This document shows, in pieces, positions 47,920-64,000 of a stretch of DNA of 64,000 nucleotides. This DNA is from Lamellibrachia satsuma (taxonomy: Eukaryota > Annelida > Polychaeta > Sabellida > Siboglinidae). Within the stretch, counting starts at the first letter, position 1, and each line of letters begins with the position of its first letter. Under the pieces are notes generated by a model, which ran no database searches, was not told where the DNA came from, and worked only from the letters and a program-made list of their open reading frames with translations. A program made the translations under genes and the position numbers. The DNA lies in contig BSQZ01000028.1 of assembly GCA_033239005.1 (NCBI GenBank), forward strand, positions 2,646,001-2,710,000. Direction: 5' to 3'.

Positions 47920-47971
47920 TCAACTCTTTACATGTGGAAAGCGTGGCTTGCTCTCTAATGTCATGCACCCT

Positions 47972-54661
<6,690 letters not shown>

Positions 54662-54707
54662 GTTGGTTTTCGCAAAAAGGAAGTAGTGAGTGCGCGCGCT
54701 ATGAATT
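54662..54707. promoter_or_regulatory. RPS3/CTSO divergent promoter with RPS3 5' TOP tract
   Basis: Only 46 bases separate the RPS3 and CTSO start codons. On the RPS3 strand the segment reads CTTCCTTTTT at 54683-54674, a C-started pyrimidine run like the 5' TOP start of ribosomal protein mRNAs. It would give a 22-nt leader before the RPS3 ATG. TGCGCGCGC at 54691-54699 gives a local CpG-rich core. No TATA box is seen. CTSO transcription must start inside this interval or inside RPS3 exon 1. Confidence 0.65.
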
Positions 54708-54908
54708 ATGGGCAACATCATGGCTGCGTGTCTCGTGATTAGGTCGAGTTTTGTTGTAATCGTGTTATTAAATTTCATATTTACCCAAGTGTATGCAAAA
54801 TATGAAACGTTTCTTGTTGAAAAAGAGTTTAATCGTTTCATTAAGAAATACAACAAACCGTACAAAGCGGGTGACAACGTATATGACATGCGTCTTAAGA
54901 TATTTGAG
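54708..54908 (+). CDS. CTSO: CTSO exon 1: signal peptide and start of propeptide
   Basis: 67 codons, MGNIMAACLVIRSSFV to DMRLKIFE. Contains the hydrophobic signal sequence and the first I29 helix. The donor GAG|GTTTGA is weak but is the only one before the in-frame stop. Confidence 0.85.
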
Positions 54909-57900
54909 GTTTGATGCCTGACATTTCTATCTTCCTCACAGACACACACTCACTCAGCTTCTGTCCTGACAGTTGTTACGTCCCGTATCGGAATCCGTCC
55001 GATTCCGGTATGGGACATGTCCGATACCGGAATTGGGTGGCGGGTCGCTGCTCAAAATCGGAATTCCAAAACGGGAACCCGAAATCGGAATATGTATAAT
55101 AGAATTCCGATTTTGCGCTGTCCCTAAATGGCCTAATTGGAATTTGTCATTTTCCTGTCGAAGTACTTAGAACATATTATATAGCGTTTCTTTGACCCAA
55201 AGGCTTATCCGTAACTTCACATGGTAAGCCATCGCAAAGATTCTTAATCCTCGTGATGCACTTTGGATTGCGTTATCAGTTTGGAGGTTCTCCAGGGGTG
55301 GGTACTTCCTATACTGAGGTATACATGTATGTGCGCAAATGCCCCTGTTTTTGGCCATTTTTCTCTCTGTCCGAAGAAAAAATGTAAATTTTCTCTCTTT
55401 GTGCCCCATTTAAATCTGATAATTCTCTCTTTCACCGAAGAGGAAATTTCCCAGTGAAAACGTTCCACCCAGGCTTACCTTACACTTATAGATATTAGAT
55501 AAATTGTTCAATAACTCTCTCTTGGTGACCCTAAATTTCTTGATTTCTCTCTCTCCATGTGCTCCATGGGGCTCTGGTGGCACCCCCCACTGTTTTGGTA
55601 TGGCAGTACCCCCCCGGGACTGTTCTCAAGAAATTAAATTATGTACATGCTCATAAAATGAGCTTCTTTGATCACCCATCTGTACACCAAAACGCTGCAG
55701 TGTTTAAAAGTGGCGCGCACAAATATATCGATCTCGGCTGTCTGCACAGCATTCCGATTTTGGGCACACAATTCCGGAATTGGGCATGGCAGCAATTACG
55801 ATACCGGCATTGGACGATTCCGATTCGGGACGTAACAACAGTGACACTGTACAGGGCAAAGTGGATTGTGGGGCGATTCTAGAATCGCTGGTCATTGTGG
55901 GAATCCCACAATGACCCGCCCAAGTGGAGATGGTAGATGCAACAGGGGGCAAACTTGCAGGGCTGGGTCCAATTACACAAAATTATATCAATTACAATTA
56001 CATTAAATATTTTTTTACAATTACAATTACAGTCATAATTTTCCAAATCAATTACAATTACACTGTTTCAATTACAATTACATTATGCGGAACCAAATAT
56101 ATTCAGCATTTGTTAATTATGTATTTTTGCGCGTTTTGCTGAATTTCAATATTTTGTACACAATTGATAAACAAATATAACGGTAATGTTTGTACATTTT
56201 GTTGAATTGTGACTTTGAATTATACTAAATAAAAAGATAGCCGTTAAAACATATTTTTATTATATAAAAATACAATGCAACATCCAGACATAATCCTACA
56301 GGACATATTCCAATGCAGACATTTATCCGTGCGCATTTCTTAAATTTTTCTTTGGAAAATACTAATAATAGGGTTTGATGTGTTTACTTTGAGGTTATAG
56401 CTCCTGCTCTAAGCTAACATTCTTAATTGGTCTGCCCTTTGCTTTGTGTGAGTTGGGAATGGGAAGAGAGGCCATATAAATGGTCCTTGCCATTTGACCT
56501 GTCTCCAACCCACCACAACACAAGGGGTGTAAATTGGCTTGCTAACTCTGCAATGTTTCACTGAATGTCTGTGCATTGTTTATTGCTTCTTGGCTGTTAC
56601 CAACTTGCTGAAAAGGCTAATTGCTAAGGCCACCCACCACTAGCACCACTGACCAGTACCCACCAGACAGTGAATACTGTGACTTAAATATAAATATATA
56701 AGCAGGTGTTATTATTAGTCTTGATTTTCAACTCATGTGAGACTTAAATTATATTTTTATTGACAATTCATTCAGGTAGTTTGTGATATGAAACGTACTG
56801 TAATTTATTGTAATTGAAATAAAATTTAAGTTATACAAAATATTACAATTACAGCAACATTTTGAAACCATAATCAATTACAATTACAATTACACGATTT
56901 TGCTGTAATCAGTTACAATTACATAATTGGACCCAGCCCTGGGGCAAAGTCGGAATAAGCTTTATAAGTACACGCTAATCAAAGATATTGCGTTGTGTTG
57001 GTGTCACACAGTTACCATTTATAATTTAACACACGTTCTTAGCCTAAACATGAAAACTTCACCTGTACATATCAATTTGAACGAAATAACGGTATTATTC
57101 CAACTCTGCACAATGCAAGAGGGGACAAAGTTGGAATAAGCTTTATATGTAGATGTTATTCATAAATGTTGCATTTGTTTGTCATACAGTCAGCATTTAG
57201 AATGTAACACAATATATGTTTATCCAGTAAAAAAAGGACATCGGCATATGCGATTTCGCAATGGCATGCTTGAAATAACGGTATTATTCCCACTCTGCAC
57301 AATACAAGAAGGGGCAAAGTTGGAATAAGCAAAAGAAACACCGCTGGATTAGCTAGTTAATTGTTGCTCTGCTACAGCTTCAACACATTCAAACCACATA
57401 CAAAGGACATGTTTCAACATCTATGCTGGCATGCCAATTGCGAGTTGGTAGCAAGTGAAGGAGCTATAACACCTAGGCCCTCTATCGTACATGTACAAAG
57501 TCAAAGTTTTATGTGCTAAAGAAGCCTATTATTATTTTCTACAGCAGTAGCTTATACACTTGCATGTGTCAAGTTCAAGATAGGCTCAGCACACCTCGAC
57601 TGAGCACATCTTAAAGAAAGGTATCACGCCGGGCAGAGTTCAAATAGACCATAATCCATTTGATCGACTGCTGCCATTTAGTCCATTCCCATTTGGGCGG
57701 GCGTTTTGAAAATTCTCACAATGGTCTGTCCCAAATCATCACTCTGCCCCCATTCCAAAACTGCCTGCAACAACACTGCTGTGCCTGTGCTGTGGGCCTG
57801 TGGCTTATATATATTCATGTTACTGAAGGGAAATAAACGATATCAGTAATGATATGGATACACTGTGTACAATGAACACATTTTAATTATTATCATATAT

Positions 57901-60388
57901 TTGATCGACTAAAACAAAACAAATTGTTGGGAAAGTAGTTTTTAGTAACTAATTGCGATTAACATATGACATGCATCCACTGCAGGCGCGCAAATCCAGC
58001 ATTTGCGGTTACTTATGAAACACACAAACACACTAGTTCCTCCAACTCCTCATAGCATGACATAAGGCTATTTACATTTTCACACATTACCCTGTCTAAC
58101 AATACAAATAAATTCTTGCAATGGTTTTAACCAAATTACACACTCAGTTATTAAACTGACTGTGCATTAAAGCCATAATTATATATGTCATTCTAACATG
58201 TTATATTACAGTGGAACCTCGAGCATCATTCCAAGTTGAACTCAGACAGAAGAGAGAATGTCTCTGCTGTGTATGGTGTGACCAAGTTCTCAGATCTCAC
58301 TCCACAAGAATTCAAAGGTTAGCATCATGGTAATTTTCTTCTGCAAATAACAATAAATTTACTAGTACTGTACAGTTTTGTTGGTTTTAGCCCTTGAGTT
58401 GTGGTTAATTTCTTCCAGTTTGATTTGAGTCCATCAGTGTTCGTCTACGTGTAACCCGCCCTCCTGAGATATGTGTCCCAACTTGTTTTTATACATATTC
58501 ACGCTGCTAGTGGTTATACAATCCGTATATAATTTGTTCTGTTCATTTACTGTTCTCTGTGAGAATGAGTACTTCCTGATATCCAATCTACACTGATCCT
58601 TTACTAACTTTACCTCTAGTTCTGCTATCTCTCTTGAGAGAAAAAAACATATTTCTATCAATATTTACATACCCATTCAATATCTTAAAAACTTCAATCT
58701 GATCTCCTCTTAACCTCATTGTCTCTAGAGTTGTTAAACCACATTCTGTCAGGCGTTCTTCATAACTAAGGTCTCTCAGTTCTAAAATAATTTTAGTTGC
58801 TCTCCTCTGTATGCGTTCAAGTGTATCTATATTCTTCTTACAATATGGTCTCCATGCTTGTATACAGTATTCTAAATGAGGTCTAACTGTTGCTTTATAC
58901 AGAGGTACAATTAGTAGTTTGGTTGTGTAGTGCCAGTTGCTTAGATGAGAAATGGGGTGTGATGATAATTTGTGTTGCAATTGTATCGACATCATAAAAA
59001 ACGAAGTTTGCAATTTAGTATACAAATTAATTGCATTATAAATGAAGACATAGAAATAAAATTTGTTGTACCATCTAAATTGACCTGGATCATGTAGTAT
59101 TGTGCTTATTTGATGATATGTGTTTGATTTCAGAAAGGTATCTCTCATCGATAAAACTAAGTAATCACATCACAAAGCCAGAACAACGGCACCATCCAAG
59201 GCCTCTTCTGTTTCCAACAGGGTTCTTTCCAGCAGGGCTGCCTGGGAAAGACATTCCTCTCAAGGTGGACTGGTAATATTGTAAAACAATCTTGCATAAA
59301 GTTGTTTTCTGTCAGTTTGTAATTTTGTATCTTTCTATGATGGCTGGTGTTGAATTCCGCTGGCTTCTTGGAACCATCTGTCTCCAGACATCTCTGTCCC
59401 TCATTGCTGAGTGCATCGTAATTTGCATATCTGTTTTCTTATACATTAGGCAAAGTATTTAAGTTGTGTCTAGCACTTTAGATGATAAGCCTGGAAGGTT
59501 GGCGCAATAGTTTAATTTTGTCAGAAATGTTAGGTGTGGTATAAATAAATAAAATTTGACCAGTAATGGTAGTTGTTGAATGAAGGTCTTTTATAACATA
59601 AATTTGCCATAATATGAATGTGCTTTTTCAAAGGAGGAAGAAAGGCATCATTACAGCCGTGAGGAACCAGCACGCTTGTGGTGGGTGCTGGTAAGTGAAA
59701 CAGGACTCGTAAAACTTGTATAGAACGACTGCATAGAATGGACTTGTGTGCACCAAAATATATAAATTTAGTAATTGTTAAAAATTTTAAACAATTTGAA
59801 ATTACAAATGATAAATTTGTCTTTTCTTGAATATTGTGATGATTTTTCAGGGCTTTTAGTGTAGTGGAGACAATTGAAGCTATGAATGCTATCAACACCG
59901 GAATCCTGAGTGAACTTAGCATACAGGAAGTGATCGATTGTTCATACGGCTTCTCAGTTCTGAGTGGTTGCAACGGTGGTGACACTTGTGCCGCCTTCTC
60001 CTGGATGAAGCTGGTACTTATAACCTGAGCAGAACTTACTCGTTTTAATATATGACTTTTCTACATGTACACATATGTAAGATATGACTTTTTATATATA
60101 TGGCTTTTCTTCATATATTCACAACTGTAGTGACTCTTTGTTTGATAGACTGTAATGTTAATTAATATTATCTTTTTATCAAGATTAATAATATTTTGGT
60201 GTACAGTCAACCTTTTTTAATACAGGTATATTGTCGCCATATTTTAAGAAGCTTTCTTGTGTTTGTTTGTAGTCCAAGACGCCCCTTGTCCCGGGGCGCC
60301 AGTACCCTCTCAAGGACCTCCAGCAGACATGTAAGATGCTGCCAAATGAAACGCGCGGTGTAAGAGTTACAAATTATACTTGTCAAAA
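54708..60388 (+). CDS. CTSO: Cathepsin O-like papain-family cysteine protease, 5' six exons (partial gene)
   Basis: Lysosomal C1A protease made as a secreted zymogen. Exons: 54708-54908, 58212-58317, 59134-59272, 59634-59690, 59851-60013, 60273-60388; all joins are GT-AG and in frame (782 nt, 260 codons). Domains in order: signal peptide with hydrophobic core SSFVVIVLLNFIFTQVYA, then the I29 inhibitory propeptide (FNRFIKKYNKPYKAGDNVY, VYGVTKFSDLTPQEF). The mature enzyme starts near VDWRKKGIITAVRNQ, with oxyanion Gln and catalytic Cys in QHACGGCWAFSVVE (TGC at 59686-59688). GGCWAFSVV and LSIQEVIDCSYG are cathepsin O-like rather than cathepsin L/B-like. The His and Asn half is beyond the window. 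M5 (ATG at 54720, ATCATGG) is an equally good start. A short out-of-frame ATG sits at 54701. Confidence 0.92.
54973..55838. mobile_element. Inverted-repeat element in CTSO intron 1
   Basis: TTGTTACGTCCCG at the left and CGGGACGTAACAA at the right form inverted ends. Inside, repeated CGGAATTCC / CCGATTCCGG-type palindromic motifs are more diverged. Flanked by CAG on both sides, which may be a 3-bp target duplication. No coding capacity recognised. Confidence 0.6.
55867..55920. repeat. Two adjacent perfect palindromes
   Basis: GCGATTCTAGAATCGC (55873-55888) is a perfect 16-bp palindrome. GTCATTGTGGGA (55891-55902) and TCCCACAATGAC (55904-55915) are perfect 12-bp arms around one base. Outer GGGG/GCCC text flanks the pair. 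Confidence 0.85.
55958..56941. mobile_element. 984-bp hAT-like TIR element in CTSO intron 1
   Basis: Both ends read CAGGGCTGGGTCCAATTA inward (18 bp perfect). Long runs of AATTAC motifs lie just inside both ends. It sits at a unit boundary of a 180-bp tandem repeat (GGCAAAGTYGGAATAAGC), which obscures the target duplication. No transposase is visible. Confidence 0.82.
56942..57333. repeat. 180-190-bp diverged tandem repeat
   Basis: Units begin GGGCAAAGTCGGAATAAGC at 56942, the equivalent at about 57121 and again at 57310, and share AAATAACGGTATTATTCC before each boundary. A hAT-like element sits exactly at the left unit boundary. Confidence 0.75.
57334..58211. other. CTSO intron 1, right part
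   Basis: Non-coding. 58110-58200 resembles one arm of the 9.8-10.9 kb foldback family. Confidence 0.5.
58212..58317 (+). CDS. CTSO: CTSO exon 2: I29 propeptide
   Basis: Encodes WNLEHHSKLNSDRRENVSAV and YGVTKFSDLTPQEFK, the second half of the I29 propeptide with its GVTKFSDLT motif. Acceptor ATTACAG, donor GTTAGC. Confidence 0.92.
58428..58918 (-). mobile_element. 5'-truncated copy of the CR1-like LINE in CTSO intron 2
   Basis: About 490 bp matching the C-terminal end of ORF2 (PHLEYCIQAWRPYCKKNIDT, TTLETMRLRGDQIEVFKILN). Antisense to CTSO. The 3' tail is shorter than in the other copies. Confidence 0.85.
59134..59272 (+). CDS. CTSO: CTSO exon 3: propeptide end and mature N-terminus
   Basis: Encodes RYLSSIKLSNHITKPEQRHH to DIPLKVDW. 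The VDW motif marks the usual start of the mature chain. Ends inside the Trp codon. Confidence 0.9.
59634..59690 (+). CDS. CTSO: CTSO exon 4: catalytic cysteine
   Basis: 57 bases encoding RKKGIITAVRNQHACGGC. Contains the oxyanion-hole Gln and the nucleophile Cys codon at 59686-59688. Split Trp codons flank both ends. Confidence 0.95.
59851..60013 (+). CDS. CTSO: CTSO exon 5: mature domain
   Basis: Encodes AFSVVETIEAMNAINTGILS, ELSIQEVIDCSYG and GCNGGDTCAAFSWMKL. The CNGG motif and the paired Cys residues are standard for the papain fold. Confidence 0.95.
60273..60388 (+). CDS. CTSO: CTSO exon 6: mature domain
   Basis: Encodes SKTPLVPGRQYPLKDLQQTC to VRVTNYTCQK. It replaces the YPF...GLC segment of vertebrate cathepsin O. 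Acceptor GTTTGTAG, donor GTAAGT; the last codon is split toward an exon beyond 64000. Confidence 0.8.
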
Positions 60389-60588
60389 GTAAGTTTCTGT
60401 TGGGGTATGATAAACAAATTATCAACTGATAGTGTAAACGTAATTTTCGCCTATCTATCTATCTAACAACATCAAGTTGTATTGTATATGTGCGTGAACA
60501 CATCTAGAATACATGAAGAAGTCAAGTCTGCCATATGTGGGTGTTTTCACTGATTTTAGAAACTGTTCTTATTGTGCAATGGATGTAC

Positions 60589-60688
60589 AGTCACCTAGCC
60601 AAACATTCAGTCGCCTAGCCAAACATTCAGTCACCTAGCCAAACATTCAGTCACCTAGCCAAACATTCAGTCACCTAGCCAAACATTC
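60589..60688. repeat. 20-bp minisatellite, five units
   Basis: CAGTCACCTAGCCAAACATT repeated five times in CTSO intron 6, just before LINE sequence. Confidence 0.92.
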
Positions 60689-60739
60689 CAGCTGGTTATT
60701 CAGGCATGACCATGGAAACCTAGCTGAAGCGAGATAGTG

Positions 60740-63700
60740 ACTCTGCACTGTTTGCTGAACTTATACCTGACAGCTACAGCTACATCAATGTGCCAAGGCA
60801 GCGCGGCAGAGGCGGTGGTGTTGGTGTTGATCTTGTGCATCGAGATTCGTACACATGCCAACTACTTCCGTCACAGTGATTCGAGCATATGGAATTGCTG
60901 CGTGCTCGACTGAAAGGAAACAACATGAGACCTTACAACATGTTCATCCTCTAGCATCCACCTACATCTGGCACAACATCATGTTTCCAAGATGAGCTGG
61001 AATCTTTATTTACTGACATTGCTCTTTTTCGGGAGGATGTCGCCTACCAGTGCCAACAATTTCTACAAAGACAGGCTAAAAATATGCATGACATTGTTAA
61101 TAATTATGCGAATGGTCCTCGATAAACATGCTCCTACAAAGGACAGAGTTAGGAGAGGGACCAGGCTATGCCCGTGGTACAATGGAAATGTAGAGGAGGC
61201 TAGCGCCCTGATGCGCCAGTGTGAACGTCGCTGGAGAACAACCAAGCTTGAAGTTCATCGGCAGCTAATACCAGCTACCCCGGTATATGTTGAAGCTCAA
61301 AATGCCTCAACCACGTGCATAGCCAGGACAAAGAGTGAATGCCACCAGGACACTCTTCAGCACACCTGGGGCAGAAATACTCAGTACTCATGTACTTGAG
61401 TACACTTTTTGAAGTATTCGTACTCATGTAATTTATGGGTCATGTACTCAAACTCAGAGTACAGCTGAGTACTTTCTCAATATATGCTGTGAACATTTAT
61501 TTGTAGTTAACAAAATGAAACATTCCTGCAAGTATTTGAATGTTCAACTATTTTTTAAAAATACTTTGTTGTTTCTTATTTGTTACCCCCCCCACCATCT
61601 CTATACGTAGTACACATGGTACATTCTCCAATAACCATGACTATAATACCCAGAAAAGGCAACAGGCAGCATCTTTTTTTTCCCAGTCAGAAACACCCTG
61701 TTAAGCAAACAATTGTAGGCTACCAGTTCAGGCCATAAACTCTGTTTGTTTAAATAAGCTATCAGGATGTCCATAAAGGGCCATTCATCAGTTAATCCAC
61801 CAGTTAACCATGAAATGCCTTTGATGCAGTCAGGAGACCATGCCACTTGGCACTGGCTGACTGTGCTAACTGTTAAGAACTGCCAGCTGAGTCTTCTGTA
61901 GAAGTAAGGTGACTCAAGTCAGACTGCCGCCTATGCCAGTAGAATCTGGTGCCAGTCTGGCTAAATAGTACAAAGGGGATTTTGAGCCCGTTGTATAGGC
62001 ATGTGCTCAACAACCAGTAGTCTAAGATCAGAAAATATAAATTGCAAACTTCTAATGTAATTTTTTTTGCAAATTACAACACAACCTTTTAGCACCAAAA
62101 GAAGACAAATTGAAGTGATATATATAATCATGTAAATTAGTCTCATGTGGTCTTTATTCAAAACAAGGACAATCAAACTGTATTTAATTTGCCACACATC
62201 CCCTTTGTTGCAATTTGGACAAATCTCACCTCTACCCCTTCAAATGGTGTACATGTTTAGGGGGAGGTAATGTTATTGTTGATGAAATAAAGAGATTTTT
62301 TACAGTTTTCCTCATAACAAATCTGATCAACTGCCATTGTATATTCACTTGTTGCTGAGTTATATAAATTAGATTAATTGATATTTTTAGTTAAAAATAT
62401 GTTATTATTTTATATTTATAAAATATGTACTTGTACTCATAAACATGAGAATGTACTTGTACTTGTATTCAGCTTTTAGCAGTGTACTCGTACTCATACT
62501 CATACTCATCCATCACCAGTGTTCTCGTACTCATGAAAATGTACTCAGCCCTAGGTCTGCTCTTCAGAGAGCTGATAATTAAAAAAAAGTAGATTTTTCG
62601 GCTTATCTGGAACCCTGGGAACTGAAAAGAAGGCCTTTTACCTCAATCATAGTCATGCGGGAAAAGGTCTGTTTCAAAGAATCGTTCGTTTCTTTCTTGC
62701 CAACATTGAGCGAGGAGATGTACAAGATTGTGTCATGTTTAACAAAGACGTGTGAACTCGATCCTTTGCCAAGCAAGCAATTTCAGCACTGCCTTCCATC
62801 ATTTGTACCAGTCATGACTGCTATTACCAACAAGTCGCTTGCAGAGGAGACAGTGCCGACATCCTTGAAGAAGGCTCTTGTTCGTCCGCTGCTGAAGAAG
62901 CCATCGTTGGACCAGGACGTGCTACAGAGCTAAAGGCCTGTAAGCAATTTGCCCCAATTATCCAAGATCTTTGAAAAACTAGTTGCACAGTGATTGTCCG
63001 ATCATCTCAACATGAATGAACCATTCCAGTCAGCAGATAGCTTCATTCAACAGAAACCGCCTTGTTGAAGGTCTGTAGTGAGGCCTTGGATTGCAATGAA
63101 GACACTCTGCTTGTGCTACTAGACCTGAGCTTAGCCTTCAACACGATCGACCACAATATGCTACTCAATCGGCTCTGCCAGCGCTATGGACTTCAGGATT
63201 GTGCCCTTCAGTGGATGGACTCATATGTGCGAGACCGCAAGCAATATGTTGTGATTGGCCAGACTACATCTGGGCATCTGAGTCTCGATACTGGAGTACC
63301 CCAGGGGTCCATCTTGAGGTCTGTGCTGTTCTCACTGTACATCCAAACATTTGCCGATGTCATTAGGAAGTACGGCATAAACGTCCATCATTACACTGAT
63401 GATCTTCAGTTGATGCTTGCTTTTGCATTGAATTCTACTTCTTGAGGCCCTGCAGCGTCTTGAAGCCTGTGTCTCAGAGATTCGTGAGTGGCTGACTGCC
63501 AATTATCTGAAATTGAATGATCAGAAAAGTGAGTTCCTTCCAATTCTTCCAGCATCGGCAAAGAAATTGGTAGATGGGCTCGCCGTCACTGTTGGTCTGC
63601 CAACATGTCTGCGATCATCAGGTGCTGCTACTTCCACCTTCATCATATCAGCCAGATAAATAAGTTTCTGCCGAGAAAGACCAGGGAGAGGGTAGTAAAT

Positions 63701-64000
63701 GTGCTAATCACATCAAGGCTAGACTACTGTAACTCCTTATGTGGCACAGTGGACAAGAACTCTGTCAGTACTCAGTGTGCTCGTTTCGAGGTCCTGGTAC
63801 TGGTCCGCAGAGCTGTCAACAACTGTGGGTCATTGTATCAGTGCGACCTCGTCTCACTGCACAAGTCTACCAGGTCCCTTCAGTCAGCTGAAAAACATCT
63901 ACTTGTCAGACCTAGAACAAGATGCAAGGTTGGGGACGTGAGCTTTGTGGCAGCCACTCCAGACATGTGGAACGATCTGCCAGTGTCACGTGAACTGAAC
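60740..64000 (+). mobile_element. Second LINE (L2/CR1-like), degenerate, continues past window
   Basis: In CTSO intron 6, sense orientation. It starts inside an endonuclease domain (ELIPDSYSYINVPRQ, RGRGGGVGV) with many stops. Past a hAT-like insertion (61361-62559) come RT blocks: LDPLPSKQFQHC, RPVSNLPQLSKIFEKL, LVLLDLSLAFNTIDHNMLLN, GVPQGSI and YTDDLQL, where the usual catalytic YADD reads YTDD. Downstream, EIREWLTANYLKLND, NVLITSRLDYCNSLL and TPDMWNDLPVS mark the RT tail. Multiple stops and frameshifts mean it is dead. The AFxTIDH and EWLTANYLKLN wording differs clearly from the other LINE family. Confidence 0.83.
61361..62559. mobile_element. Non-autonomous hAT-like element inside the LINE
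   Basis: 1199 bp flanked by the exact 8-bp repeat CTCTTCAG (61353-61360 and 62560-62567). Ends are imperfect inverted repeats: CACACCTGGGGCAGA at left against CAGACCTAGGGCTGA read inward from the right. Both subterminal regions are rich in TACTCATG/GTACTTG motifs. No transposase is seen. An 8-bp duplication plus CAG.. ends with a GGGC core fit hAT. Confidence 0.82.

Noticed and set aside
58206..58226. CTSO exon 2 begins CAGTGGAACCTCGA, identical to a common mariner/pogo terminal repeat.
   Set aside because: The exon encodes a conserved I29 segment in the right frame and position, and no matching inverted end lies nearby; chance similarity.
60992..61399. 135-codon ORF in CTSO intron 6.
   Set aside because: Out-of-frame reading of a decayed LINE endonuclease running into a hAT-like insertion.

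Overview
This is metazoan nuclear DNA. It is AT-rich, with long introns, GT-AG splice sites, and dense interspersed and tandem repeats. Gene content and repeat types (CR1/L2-like LINEs, tRNA-derived SINEs, piggyBac-, hAT- and Harbinger-like non-autonomous DNA elements) suggest an invertebrate bilaterian, such as a lower deuterostome or a lophotrochozoan. The species cannot be fixed from the sequence alone. No prokaryotic operon, CRISPR array or defence system is present.

Three protein-coding genes were assembled exon by exon. (1) ARHGEF17 (TEM4-type Rho guanine-nucleotide exchange factor), + strand: 21 exons from 2999 to the stop at 45757 give 893 residues, covering the DH domain, the PH region, an acidic Ser-rich linker and the C-terminal beta-propeller. 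Its N-terminal exon(s) lie left of the window. (2) RPS3 (40S ribosomal protein S3), - strand: complete, six coding exons between 54661 and 47972, 250 residues. (3) CTSO (cathepsin O), + strand: six exons from 54708 to 60388 give the signal peptide, I29 propeptide and the catalytic-Cys half of the protease. The His/Asn half lies right of the window. ARHGEF17 and RPS3 converge tail to tail. RPS3 and CTSO diverge head to head, with only 46 bp between start codons, so they must share a compact promoter.

Almost everything else is repeats. ARHGEF17 introns hold a near full-length but broken CR1-like LINE (4264-8218, - strand), whose ORF1 keeps an SGNH-esterase signature, plus truncated relatives at 27.8, 30.8 and 58.4 kb. 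They also hold a recurring foldback element (about six copies), a second larger foldback (9.8-10.9 kb), two TTAA-flanked piggyBac-like elements and a third small one inside a LINE copy, two TAA-flanked Harbinger-like hairpins, and minisatellites with units of 15 to 134 bp. RPS3 introns hold a convincing H/ACA snoRNA, a possible relative, and a 1.35-kb TIR element. CTSO introns hold two TIR elements, and a second (L2/CR1-like) LINE split by a 1.2-kb hAT-like element with an 8-bp target duplication.

The observations I rate highest are the 46-bp RPS3/CTSO divergent promoter, the H/ACA snoRNA in RPS3 intron 2, the intronic minisatellite that has copied the end of an ARHGEF17 exon with its splice donor three times, the foldback family, and the possible ancient ARHGEF17-RPS3 linkage.
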